Shown: piece by piece, positions 1 through 6,982 of the stretch
Layout: every line of letters begins with the position of its first letter
Position numbering within the stretch: position 1 is the first letter of the stretch
Origin: RGIG6291 sp964602275
GTDB taxonomy: Bacteria > Bacillota > Clostridia > TANB77 > UBA1234
Direction: 5' to 3'
Length of the DNA stretch: 26,589 nucleotides
Assembly (NCBI GenBank): GCA_964602275.1
Contig: CAZRQF010000014.1
Span: 1-26,589, forward strand
Translations under genes and position numbers: made by a program
Notes under the pieces: model-generated
The model's input: the letters and a program-made list of their open reading frames with translations, nothing else
The model's database searches: none
What the model was told of the DNA's origin: nothing

Positions 1-25
1 TTAGCAGTCTAAAATTTTTTACTTA

Positions 26-307
26 TTATTCAACTGTATATGGTAATAAAGCAATATGTCTTGCTCTCTTAACAGCTGTTGTAACTTCTCTTTGATGTTT
101 AGCACAAAGACCTGTTACTCTTCTTGGTAATATCTTACCTTTTTCACTAACAAATTTCTTTAATTTATCAGTATCTTTGTAATCAATTACTAAGTTTTTG
201 TCTGCACAGTACATGCAAACTTTTTTCTTTATTCTTCTTTGTCTTGGCATTGAATCATCATCATTATTGTTTCTGCCAAATTTTCTATTTCCTTTTTTGT
301 CAGCCAT
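26..307 (-). CDS. rpsR: 30S ribosomal protein S18
   Basis: This 93-residue protein is small-subunit ribosomal protein S18, which pairs with S6 on the platform of the 30S subunit. The body has the family core around GKILPRRVTGLC and ends in the conserved ARHIALLPYT-type tail. It carries Cys-x-x-Cys (CMYC, residues about 31-34) and a CAKH near residue 68, so it looks like the cysteine-containing, zinc-binding form of S18; zinc binding is inferred from the family. The N-terminus is a short basic and acidic low-complexity stretch that varies in Firmicutes. It is last in the rpsF-ssb-rpsR order that is standard in Firmicutes, 35 bases after ssb, and is probably expressed from the promoter in front of rpsF. 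No clear terminator is visible before the window edge. Confidence 0.97.
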   Translation of the reverse strand: MADKKGNRKFGRNNNDDDSMPRQRRIKKKVCMYCADKNLVIDYKDTDKLKKFVSEKGKILPRRVTGLCAKHQREVTTAVKRARHIALLPYTVE

Positions 308-342
308 CTTAAAGTCTACCCCCTATCTTAAAATTCTACACA

Positions 343-765
343 TTAAAATGGTAAATCATCATCTGTAACAGGCGCAAACTCACTTGGTGTTGCAGTCGCA
401 TTAAACGGAGCATCGACTCCGCCGAAAGGATTTTCTCCTCCCTCTCTTTTGCTATCAGCAAAATATGTTTCTTCTGCGATAACTTCTGTTACATATACTC
501 TTTTTCCATCTTTATCATCATAATTTCTTGTTTGAAGTCTTCCGATAACTCCAACTTGCATTCCTTTTTTAAAGTACTTGCTACAAAATTCTCCTGTTTT
601 ATCCCAAGCAACAATGTTTATAAAGTCTGCTTGTCTTTCTTCACCTTGACGAGTAAATCTTCTATTTACTGCAAGTGCAAATGTTGCAACAAGAGTGTTA
701 TTGTTTGTTGTATATCTAACTTCCGGATCTCTAGTTAATCTTCCCATTAGGATTACTTTGTTCAT
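343..765 (-). CDS. ssb: Single-stranded DNA-binding protein
   Basis: This 140-residue SSB binds and protects single-stranded DNA in replication, recombination and repair. The N-terminal OB fold is recognisable from MNKVILMGRLTRDPEVRYT through the NIVAWDKTGEFC and GMQVGVIGRLQTRNY strands. A short flexible linker follows, and the last residues DDDLPF are the acidic tip that docks partner proteins. The length is normal for a Firmicute SSB. An AGGAGG-type site precedes the ATG at 765. The gene lies between rpsF and rpsR, which is the conserved arrangement and supports the assignment. Confidence 0.97.
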   Translation of the reverse strand: MNKVILMGRLTRDPEVRYTTNNNTLVATFALAVNRRFTRQGEERQADFINIVAWDKTGEFCSKYFKKGMQVGVIGRLQTRNYDDKDGKRVYVTEVIAEETYFADSKREGGENPFGGVDAPFNATATPSEFAPVTDDDLPF

Positions 766-779
766 AAATTAAGTCCTCC

Positions 780-1064
780 TTAGTCTTTTTTTATTACGAT
801 GTGTTTTAACACTTCGTCTGTAATATTGTAAACTCTTTCAAGTTCATCAATAAATTCTGGGTTACTAGAGAAATTTACTAATACATAATATCCCTCAGAA
901 TGTTTCTTTACAGGATATGCTAATTTCTTGTTTCCCCACTCCTCAACTGATTCAACTTTTCCGTTAGCATTGATTAAATCTTTGATTTTTTCAACAGTAG
1001 CTTTAAGTGAAGCTTCATCAATAGTTGGATTAATTATTGCAATTGTTTCATAATTATTTTGCAT
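780..1064 (-). CDS. rpsF: 30S ribosomal protein S6
   Basis: This 94-residue protein is ribosomal protein S6, which binds 16S rRNA together with S18. The family pattern is clear: the strand YETIAIINPTIDE, the segment VEEWGNKKLAYPVKKHSEGYYVL, and the C-terminal helix with YNITDEVLKHIVIK. It is the first gene of the rpsF-ssb-rpsR operon, 14 bases upstream of ssb, and has an AGGAGG site in front of its ATG. A strong promoter and a short hairpin leader lie upstream; in many bacteria S6:S18 binds such a leader and represses its own operon. Confidence 0.97.
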   Translation of the reverse strand: MQNNYETIAIINPTIDEASLKATVEKIKDLINANGKVESVEEWGNKKLAYPVKKHSEGYYVLVNFSSNPEFIDELERVYNITDEVLKHIVIKKD

Positions 1065-1113
1065 ATTTTACACCTCCTTTTGGTCTTATGGCCCTATTTT
1101 CTCACAGAGCAAG

Positions 1114-1126
1114 GCGGTTTTACCGC
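1114..1126 (-). promoter_or_regulatory. Short hairpin at the 5' end of the rpsF leader
   Basis: The transcript predicted from the promoter at 1133-1161 starts almost exactly at this hairpin. The stem is GCGGT paired with ACCGC around an AAA loop (minus-strand sense). The leader then runs about 50 bases to the rpsF ribosome binding site. S6:S18 autoregulatory leaders contain a bulged CCG element, and an ACCGCC string is present here, but I could not confirm the rest of that fold. It may instead only be a stabilising 5' hairpin. Confidence 0.4.
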
Positions 1127-1132
1127 TAAAGT

Positions 1133-1161
1133 ATAATAGCACAGTTTTACATAAAAATCAA
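1133..1161 (-). promoter_or_regulatory. Promoter of the rpsF-ssb-rpsR operon
   Basis: On the minus strand TTGATT (1156-1161) and TATTAT (1133-1138) are separated by 17 bases, a good match to the vegetative sigma factor consensus. It lies about 70 bases upstream of the rpsF start and faces the operon. Confidence 0.75.
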
Positions 1162-1220
1162 GAGTTTTCGCACTTTTTGTATTTTTAAAAGTAAACATAA
1201 TTTTTCACATCAAAATGCTA

Positions 1221-2526
1221 CTAGTCGTGAACTTCACCCAAATTATATGTTTTTGTCAAAATGTCAAAGCTTACAATTTCTTCACCTTCTCCTATTACTA
1301 TTGCATTTCCAGCTTCATCTTCAACAAATATTACTAAAGCACCTTTATCTGTTACCGCATTTGGATCTGCCAAATATGGATACTGAGCTTTTAATGCTCT
1401 TTCTGCCTCGTCATATTCATTCAAATAGTTATTATGTTCTTCTTGCGTTAGTGCTTGGTCTTCAGCTGATAATGCATTAAATCTAGCAATTTCACTTTCA
1501 CGGCGTTCCTTTATTGTCAAATAATTTGCATTGTATTCTTTTACATCAAGTGGCATGTCCTCTATAAGATTTGAACCTTTACCATTTAGTAGATAAAAAT
1601 CAAGCTCATCTCTTCCTTCCGCTTCTCCCTCGTTTATTGATTCGGCATACTCTTTATTTTCAAGATATTGTTCTTTTGTTTTATAATATATGCCTGCAAT
1701 TCCCGTTTCATCGTCTACTATATCTATTTTCCCGCCATTTATTGCATATTTAGGAAATATATCATCAACTTTTGTTACTACAACATTTAAAATTGTTTCC
1801 TCTTCATTTGAATTTTTTACATATACAGTATAAACACCATTACTTTTTACAACAAGCGTATCGCCGTATGAAAATGTTTTTGCAGTAGCTGATTCTTTTA
1901 TATTTGCAATAGTTTTGGGCCCAAAATCCCATTTAAACTCCCACTTATTCCAAAAATCTTCTGTAGTTTCTCCATCTTTTTTTGCGTCCAATGCCTTTCT
2001 TGGAATTACAAGCCTCAATCTTCCTCGTGGACTCCAACTAATCGGATTTCCCACAATAGTTAGTTCTTCGTTTTGCTCTTCATAATCGCTTTCTATTCCC
2101 ATAAGTGAATTTGTAACTGTATAATAATTTTCGCCTTCATATGATAACGGCTTTCTACAATATACTCTCAATGTTTGCTCATTTACAATATATTCTCTCC
2201 TCGTATCTTTTATAGATATATTTCCTGCTTTACTTAAATCAACCTCGTAATAGTTTTCATTATCTAATAAATCAAGTTGTGATTTCATTTCAACCGGTAT
2301 AGCGTTCTCTAATATTGGATTATCAGAAATTGTTGGCAAAGTCCCGGTTTTGTGCATAATACTGTTTAATCATTTCTTCCACAGTTGTTATATCATATAT
2401 AAAATCTGATGATGCAATAGTCGCTCTCGATGTTTTTAACATTGTAAGTGATACGCTTGACAATATTAATATTACAGCAATTGCTATTATTAAAACTATT
2501 AAAGAATATCCTTTTTTTCTAGTCAT
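1221..2526 (-). pseudogene. Prepilin-like protein, split by a one-base insertion
   Basis: Two overlapping frames make one protein. The first (2323-2526) starts with MTRKKGYSLIVLIIAIAVIL, a type IV prepilin-type signal: basic residues, a Gly before an aromatic, then a long hydrophobic helix. It runs into a stop after YYAQNRD. The second (1221-2357) carries on with GTLPTISDNPILENAIPVEM. Removing one G from the CCCGG at 2343-2347 (plus strand) joins them as YYAQNGTLPTIS and gives about 434 residues. The mature part is acidic, with beta-rich stretches, and has no domain I recognise; it is much longer than a usual pilin. Position 5 of the mature helix is Val instead of the usual Glu. The real start is the ATG at 2526, which has GAGGTG in front. 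It could be a true pseudogene, but the clean repair suggests sequence error. No pilus assembly genes are adjacent. Confidence 0.7.
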
Positions 2527-2583
2527 TTATTTTCACCTCTGTTTTTAGTTTATCTTTTTTTAAAGCTATTGTAAAGAAAAAAG

Positions 2584-3174
2584 TCATAAATGAATTCCTA
2601 ATAATTCATCTATTATTAATTTTACTCTTTCTTTTCTTAGCTCTTGATTTGCAAGTATAAAAATATATCCACTAAAAACTAATAAATAATAATTTTTAAA
2701 GTATACTGTCATTACTAAGTTTAAAAATATAAACATACATATTGAAAATATTAATATTGCTTTATATAATTTTATTCCTTTTTTGTATCCGAAAATTTTA
2801 ACTAAAAGTATTCTTATAATTCTGCCACCATCTAGCGGGTAAATAGGCATTATATTACTTATAAAAATTATAAAATTAATTAATGCCAAATTTGAGTTTG
2901 ATAAAAAAATTGCAAGTGCTAAGCTAAGTATCGGTCCTGCACTTGCTATTATAATTTCTTTCATATGGCTAATATTATTTTCATATTGAACATTTAAACC
3001 CACAGATAAAAAATTAATTTCCCTTATTTTCACTTTCAAAATGTACGCAACAATTATATGTGCCATTTCATGTAAAACTGCAAAAAAGTAAAATGTCAAA
3101 TAGTATTTTATATTATTTATAAAATACAAATATATCAAAAACACTATAAAACTAAAATGTATTTTTATGGTCAT
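2584..3174 (-). CDS. spoIVFB: SpoIVFB-like site-2 (M50) intramembrane protease
   Basis: This 196-residue polytopic membrane protein belongs to the M50 site-2 protease family. It has HEMAH (H35, E36, H39) in an early membrane helix and NIMPIYPLDGG near residues 106-116, which supplies the third zinc ligand (D114). Several other hydrophobic segments fit a short SpoIVFB-type core. In Bacillus, SpoIVFB sits in the forespore outer membrane and cleaves pro-sigma-K to switch on late mother-cell genes. The start overlaps the stop of the upstream SpoIVFA-like gene by four bases (ATGA), so the two are translationally coupled, as in the classical spoIVFA-spoIVFB operon. The exact substrate here is inferred from the neighbour. 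Other M50 proteases of similar size exist, but the pairing makes this assignment likely. Confidence 0.85.
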   Translation of the reverse strand: MTIKIHFSFIVFLIYLYFINNIKYYLTFYFFAVLHEMAHIIVAYILKVKIREINFLSVGLNVQYENNISHMKEIIIASAGPILSLALAIFLSNSNLALINFIIFISNIMPIYPLDGGRIIRILLVKIFGYKKGIKLYKAILIFSICMFIFLNLVMTVYFKNYYLLVFSGYIFILANQELRKERVKLIIDELLGIHL

Positions 3175-4016
3175 TTTTCACCCATTTTTGAATAATCTAA
3201 AACATCTGCTGGATCTACAAGGCGATCATCTAGTCTAATTTCGAAATGTAAATGTGGTCCAGTTGACCACCCTGTACTTCCAACTTTTGCGATTACATCA
3301 CCTTGATTTACTTTTTGTCCTTTTTTTACTTTAAGTTCACTACAATGCGCATAAAGAGTTACCATGTTATCAGTCTTAATCATAATATACTTTCCATATG
3401 CAACATCTGTGCTAGCCGTTATAACCTCTCCACCTATTGAAGCACATATATTAGTTCCTTTGTTTGCCGCAACATCAATTCCAGAGTGGTAACTCGTCAC
3501 TATATCATTATCACTTTCTCTTACACCAAATATTGATGTCACCGTTCCATAAATTGCATGCTTTAACTTAAAATGTTCTTTTATGTATTTGGCATCTTCC
3601 GCCATCTGATTAACGCCCTCTACCGCTTCTTCATAAACCTTAACAGCATTTTCCGCATTATCTACAATCACTTCATTGTTCTCATTTAGTGCTTCGCTAC
3701 TTTCCACATTACTTTTTTTATTTACGCTTAAAGTTTCTATGTAATTTTTTGTTTCTACAAATTTATTTTTGGCGTATCCATATATTTCTTCAACACTTAT
3801 TCTGCTATTAATACTTGCATCAACCCAATTTATTATAGGTTTTATATTATATCTTTTAGCTAGCGTTAAAAGTAGAAAAGTTAGGGAACTAATCATTACT
3901 TTGTATAATAGTTTTTTTATCTTTTCCTTGCTTTCGCCATTTTCTTTTTCTTCGTCAACTACTCTTGATGTGTTTCTAACTCTTCTATACGCTGTTCTAT
4001 CAATTACTCTTTCCAT
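3171..4016 (-). CDS. spoIVFA: SpoIVFA-like membrane protein with LytM (M23) domain
   Basis: The product has about 281 residues: a basic cytoplasmic N-terminus, one membrane helix (about residues 38-53), a long helical linker, and a C-terminal LytM/M23 domain from about residue 155. The zinc motifs are intact: HSGID (H177, D181), YAH (H224) and HLH (H255, H257). SpoIVFA holds SpoIVFB inactive until the forespore signal arrives; its extracellular LytM domain senses or is cut during that signal. The ATG at 4016 is chosen because GAGGTGG stands in front of it; an in-frame start at 4055 would add 13 residues but has no ribosome binding site. The complete metal-ligand set suggests it could be a working peptidoglycan endopeptidase. 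A plain M23 peptidase is the alternative, but the overlap with the M50 gene supports SpoIVFA. Confidence 0.78.
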   Translation of the reverse strand: MERVIDRTAYRRVRNTSRVVDEEKENGESKEKIKKLLYKVMISSLTFLLLTLAKRYNIKPIINWVDASINSRISVEEIYGYAKNKFVETKNYIETLSVNKKSNVESSEALNENNEVIVDNAENAVKVYEEAVEGVNQMAEDAKYIKEHFKLKHAIYGTVTSIFGVRESDNDIVTSYHSGIDVAANKGTNICASIGGEVITASTDVAYGKYIMIKTDNMVTLYAHCSELKVKKGQKVNQGDVIAKVGSTGWSTGPHLHFEIRLDDRLVDPADVLDYSKMGEK

Positions 4017-4066
4017 AAATACCACCTCTAATAAGATATATATTCTTTTGGACAATATTTATGATT

Positions 4067-4384
4067 TTATTTTACTAAAGAAATAATAAAGCAAATTACA
4101 GAAAGTATAATTGCTGATGTTACAACATTTATTTTTATTCTTTTAAGTTTATCTCTTTCTTTTCTTTCTTCCATTTTTATATTTTCATGTTCTATTTGTA
4201 ATTTAGTAGAACAATCTTTTATAATTTCATTTACTTCCGACATAATAATATCTTTGTTTTTATCTTTTATTACCACACCTTTTTCTTTTACATCATTCGT
4301 TTTTAAAATAAAAATAGCTTCTTCTATTAAATTAGACGGGATGTCTTTAACACTAATAACATTTTTATTTATTCTTGTAATCAT
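4067..4384 (-). CDS. Small protein with C-terminal membrane anchor, unknown function
   Basis: I do not recognise this 105-residue protein. It is charged and mostly helical, with a Lys/Glu-rich stretch around residues 65-85 (HENIKMEERKERDKLKRI), and ends in one hydrophobic helix (VVTSAIILSVICFIISLV), so it looks tail-anchored with most of the protein in the cytoplasm. It lies between an integral membrane protein gene and the SpoIVFA-like gene, all in one direction, about 50 bases from the latter's start. The AGGAGG ribosome binding site is eight bases from the ATG but lies inside a long hairpin covering the whole upstream spacer, so its translation may be conditional. A sporulation role is only a guess from location. 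Confidence 0.7.
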   Translation of the reverse strand: MITRINKNVISVKDIPSNLIEEAIFILKTNDVKEKGVVIKDKNKDIIMSEVNEIIKDCSTKLQIEHENIKMEERKERDKLKRIKINVVTSAIILSVICFIISLVK

Positions 4385-4386
4385 AA

Positions 4387-4461
4387 AAACCTCCTGTGAA
4401 TTTATATTGTAAGTTTTTCCATTTTATAAAAAAATTATACAATACAATTCACAAGAGGTTT
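4387..4461 (-). promoter_or_regulatory. Long hairpin that buries the ribosome binding site of the downstream gene
   Basis: The 82-base spacer between two genes is nearly all one inverted repeat. Bases 4387-4402 pair with 4446-4461 (16 pairs, one of them G-U in the minus-strand RNA), and after a small bulge 4405-4411 pairs with 4438-4444 (7 pairs). The 3' arm in RNA sense contains the AGGAGG of the gene that starts at 4384, and five U follow before its AUG. It could block translation until melted or bound, or act as an intrinsic terminator for the upstream operon part. Confidence 0.6.
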
Positions 4462-4466
4462 ATTTT

Positions 4467-5036
4467 TTATTTTGCTATAAACATTTTATTCTCAGTTATT
4501 CCAAAACTATTTTTCATCATATTTAAAATCGCTTTATTTTCTAGACTTGATATCGTGTATTTATATTTTTTATTGCCTGCAACAACTACTAATTTAGTAG
4601 TCAACGCATGTTTTTTCATAAATCTTTTGTTGTAGCTATATATATACATTCCGCTTATAGTAACAATTGGTATAATTATATCTTTTCTAAAAAATCGAGA
4701 TAAAATAATGGTGTTTTCGTTTAACGATATACTTCTCGATATCTCAATAATGTATAAAACTAATAGCACTAGTGCATATATTGTTGGAATCCAAAAGCTT
4801 ACCTGTTTTGCACTACATATCGCAAAAAATGCGCCAATCACTATTGCACTTAAAATCGTAATCGTAATAACATACTTTGGAGATGGAATAATATCTTTAA
4901 AATTGCTAATATTTATTTCTTTTACATTATTATAATAAGCCGTATTTTTAGGCAACATGTACAATCTAGCACCTAAATAATAATTTACTGCTGTTAATAT
5001 TGCAGATACTATTAATATAAAATATATAACTCCCAT
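4467..5036 (-). CDS. Integral membrane protein, unknown function
   Basis: I do not recognise this protein of about 189 residues. It has an N-terminal membrane helix (VIYFILIVSAILTAVNYYLG), then two closely spaced helices in the middle (about residues 55-95), and a soluble C-terminal half of alternating beta strands (NTIILSRFFRKDIIIPIVTI and similar). That topology resembles bacterial membrane proteins with a small PH-like domain after two helices, but this is a loose impression. The ATG at 5036 is chosen because AGGAGG lies seven bases upstream; the preceding TTG codon is too near that site. It starts 23 bases after the pyrophosphorylase gene and is probably transcribed with it. Confidence 0.7.
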   Translation of the reverse strand: MGVIYFILIVSAILTAVNYYLGARLYMLPKNTAYYNNVKEINISNFKDIIPSPKYVITITILSAIVIGAFFAICSAKQVSFWIPTIYALVLLVLYIIEISRSISLNENTIILSRFFRKDIIIPIVTISGMYIYSYNKRFMKKHALTTKLVVVAGNKKYKYTISSLENKAILNMMKNSFGITENKMFIAK

Positions 5037-5058
5037 CAATTTTCCTCCTTAGTATTTT

Positions 5059-6291
5059 TTACAAATTATAATACTCCTTATATAATTTTCTTGCTGTTTC
5101 AGGACTGTCATTTCCTTCTGCATTTTTTATCGGTGCAAAACATTCTTCTCTTTTATATCTAAGAATTCCTAAATTATCTAATCTATCAAATGCATCAAAT
5201 ATAAAAGATTCAAACTTATATGCATTAGGTTCCGTCGCAACAACTAGTTCTCCATCTTCATTCATGTAATTACACTTTTTAAACGCTGTATGATATGGCA
5301 ACTTTTCTTTTGCAATCTCCTCAATAACATTTATATTAAATAAATTCATCATTATATGTGACTCGCCGTATAAAAATTCGCCATTTGCATCAACTGCACT
5401 TGCCATTTCGTCAGTTACTTCTGTATATTCAACAACAGACGGCTTTGAATTTCTTTTGCAAAATACTCCAACTCGCTCACTTGCAGAATTTTTTACGATA
5501 GATACAGAAGCTGCTTTCATTTCATTTGCTTTTGCATATCCAACTAAAAGCGGGTCTACAAGCTTCGCTAAAGGGTTATCAACCGCACAAGTAAATATCC
5601 ATTCAACACCATTTTTTTGCATATCTTCTAGCACACCGTTTTTTATCATTGCTTCAAACAATCCGCCATGGCCATCTGCCGCTTCTTTAATTTTATTGTT
5701 CTCGCCAATAATCACTTTTCCATTTGTATCTATCATTGGAAATTCGCCTTGCTTAAAGAAAATTCTAATACCTTCTTTATATCCAAAGAAATTGTTTTCT
5801 TCAAAAAATTTAACGGTATCATCATTGTTTTCTCTGCTAGTCATAATATACCAAGGTATAATCACTCCATATTTATCTTTTGCTGTTTTTAACTTATCGC
5901 AAAATAATTCAAACAAACTTTTATGTGACTCAAGTCCCATATCAAAAGTGCCTTTAGGTCCATTATGTCCAAGTCTAGTACCTTGACCACCTGCTACCAT
6001 AACAACGGCATATTTGCCAAGGGCTATTATTTCATCGCCTTTTTCTAAATATTTTTCTCTTTCTTCTTCTGTAAGTTTATTTGCATCAGCATATGGCATT
6101 GGCTCTATAACATCACTACCAGTAGATGGTTTTATTTTTGTTTTTTCATATAATTGTGCAATTCTTTCAAAATCAATAGAAAGAACTTGATTTTCTAGCT
6201 CTTTTTTTCCCTCTTCAGATAGTCTTTCATATGCTTTAAGTACATGAGTTTGACCATACTTTTCTAAAATTTCTTTAGCTTCATTTATCAT
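5059..6291 (-). CDS. UDP-sugar pyrophosphorylase (UDPGP type 1 family)
   Basis: This protein of about 410 residues transfers UMP from UTP to a sugar 1-phosphate, most likely N-acetylglucosamine 1-phosphate or glucose/galactose 1-phosphate, making a UDP-sugar for wall or surface glycans. The nucleotide-binding signature VVMVAGGQGTRLGHNGPKGT is at about residues 97-115. The later motifs also fit: the substrate-loop FFKQGEFPMID, GHGG (about 206), and the metal-site region FTCAVDNPL. This is the eukaryote-like family, unrelated in sequence to GlmU and GalU, and is found in many gut Firmicutes. The start at 6291 is chosen because GGAGG lies eight bases upstream; the ATG at 6306 has no such site. 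Sugar specificity cannot be read from the sequence. Confidence 0.88.
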   Translation of the reverse strand: MINEAKEILEKYGQTHVLKAYERLSEEGKKELENQVLSIDFERIAQLYEKTKIKPSTGSDVIEPMPYADANKLTEEEREKYLEKGDEIIALGKYAVVMVAGGQGTRLGHNGPKGTFDMGLESHKSLFELFCDKLKTAKDKYGVIIPWYIMTSRENNDDTVKFFEENNFFGYKEGIRIFFKQGEFPMIDTNGKVIIGENNKIKEAADGHGGLFEAMIKNGVLEDMQKNGVEWIFTCAVDNPLAKLVDPLLVGYAKANEMKAASVSIVKNSASERVGVFCKRNSKPSVVEYTEVTDEMASAVDANGEFLYGESHIMMNLFNINVIEEIAKEKLPYHTAFKKCNYMNEDGELVVATEPNAYKFESFIFDAFDRLDNLGILRYKREECFAPIKNAEGNDSPETARKLYKEYYNL

Positions 6292-6330
6292 ATTAACATC
6301 CTCCATAAATAAATCTAATTTTATAACTTC

Positions 6331-6359
6331 ATAATATATAAATATCCATTAAAAGTCAA
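6331..6359 (-). promoter_or_regulatory. Promoter of the pyrophosphorylase gene run
   Basis: TTGACT (6354-6359) and TATTAT (6331-6336) on the minus strand are 17 bases apart. It lies about 40 bases upstream of the ribosome binding site at 6291 and downstream of the terminator of the preceding gene, so it should start the operon that reaches the SpoIVF genes. Confidence 0.72.
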
Positions 6360-6381
6360 TATAATACACTTACGATATTAC

Positions 6382-6417
6382 AAAAAGAAACGGTGCAATA
6401 TGCACCGCTTCTTTAAA
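6382..6417 (-). terminator. Intrinsic terminator of the orphan gene
   Basis: In minus-strand sense the stem AAAGAAGCGGTGCA pairs with TGCACCG followed by TTTCTTT, with a TAT loop, and a run of T follows. It begins directly after the stop codon of the 109-residue gene. Confidence 0.85.
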
Positions 6418-6420
6418 AGC

Positions 6421-6750
6421 TCAAGACAGCCTATAAGTTGTCTCGTTTACCTTTTCCCAGCCTTTTTCGCACAACTTTGTTGACATGTAAAAGTGATTTA
6501 CATAACCTAATTTCAAAATTTTGGTCACACCACAAACGGTAGTGACACTTAATTCTTCTGTATTTAGGTCAACACTATAACCTAGCACTAGTGGTACAGG
6601 ACAATATCCAAAGCCATTCCAGGCATTCAAAGCCTCCATCCTCGAGTTATAGTCTTTTTTGATTGCCTCATCAATCTTTTCATACTGCAATTCAGCTGCA
6701 GCAGAAACCTTCGCCTGATACTTATCCATCAAATCTTTCTTGAAATTCAT
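6421..6750 (-). CDS. Orphan 109-residue protein, unknown function
   Basis: I do not recognise this protein. It appears soluble, with no signal or membrane segment: a helical N-terminus (MDKYQAKVSAAAELQYEKID), a Cys-Pro turn around GFGYCPVP, and a C-terminal half of short strands. Three cysteines are present (about residues 49, 73 and 93). It is a single-gene unit with a strong promoter at 6897-6925, a leader of about 140 bases and an immediate strong terminator. Its base and codon use is visibly more G+C-rich than that of its neighbours, which hints at a separate origin. The ribosome binding site AAGGAGG is well placed. A plasmid- or phage-derived gene is possible, but nothing nearby shows mobility. 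Confidence 0.7.
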   Translation of the reverse strand: MNFKKDLMDKYQAKVSAAAELQYEKIDEAIKKDYNSRMEALNAWNGFGYCPVPLVLGYSVDLNTEELSVTTVCGVTKILKLGYVNHFYMSTKLCEKGWEKVNETTYRLS

Positions 6751-6818
6751 GATGTCCTCCTTGCCTTTTGGCGTCGCTGTTTTTGGTAAACTGTTGCTTC
6801 TGCTATGATGTTATCCAT
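6747..6818 (-). CDS. Possible leader peptide, 23 residues
   Basis: A 24-codon frame (MDNIIAEATVYQKQRRQKAR and three more) sits in the leader of the orphan gene. Its stop overlaps the downstream start as ATGA, so translation could be coupled. The C-terminal half is strongly basic (Gln, Arg, Lys). It has no good ribosome binding site of its own, and the frame partly consists of the downstream gene's binding site, so it may be chance. Confidence 0.22.
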   Translation of the reverse strand: MDNIIAEATVYQKQRRQKARRTS

Positions 6819-6896
6819 CACAACTTTTTTACTCTACAAAATATTCAAATATGAATATTTGCGGTAAAAGCCAGAACCTTTATGGCTATTACATAT

Positions 6897-6925
6897 ATTT
6901 TAGCATAATTATGTAAATTTATCAA
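6897..6925 (-). promoter_or_regulatory. Promoter of the orphan gene
   Basis: TTGATA (6920-6925) and TAAAAT (6897-6902) on the minus strand are 17 bases apart, close to the vegetative consensus. A leader of about 140 bases follows, with small inverted repeats (AGCCA/TGGCT near 6872-6886 and the AT-rich palindrome AAATATTCATATTTGAATATTT near 6840-6861). It matches no riboswitch class that I know. Confidence 0.7.
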
Positions 6926-6982
6926 GTTTTAACTAGTATTATTCTCGCTTTAGGTGTATACTTTCAATATTGGAGGTGCTTT

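Noticed and set aside
5456..5986. 176-codon open frame on the plus strand
   Set aside because: It is antisense to the well-conserved UDP-sugar pyrophosphorylase and has no recognisable domain.
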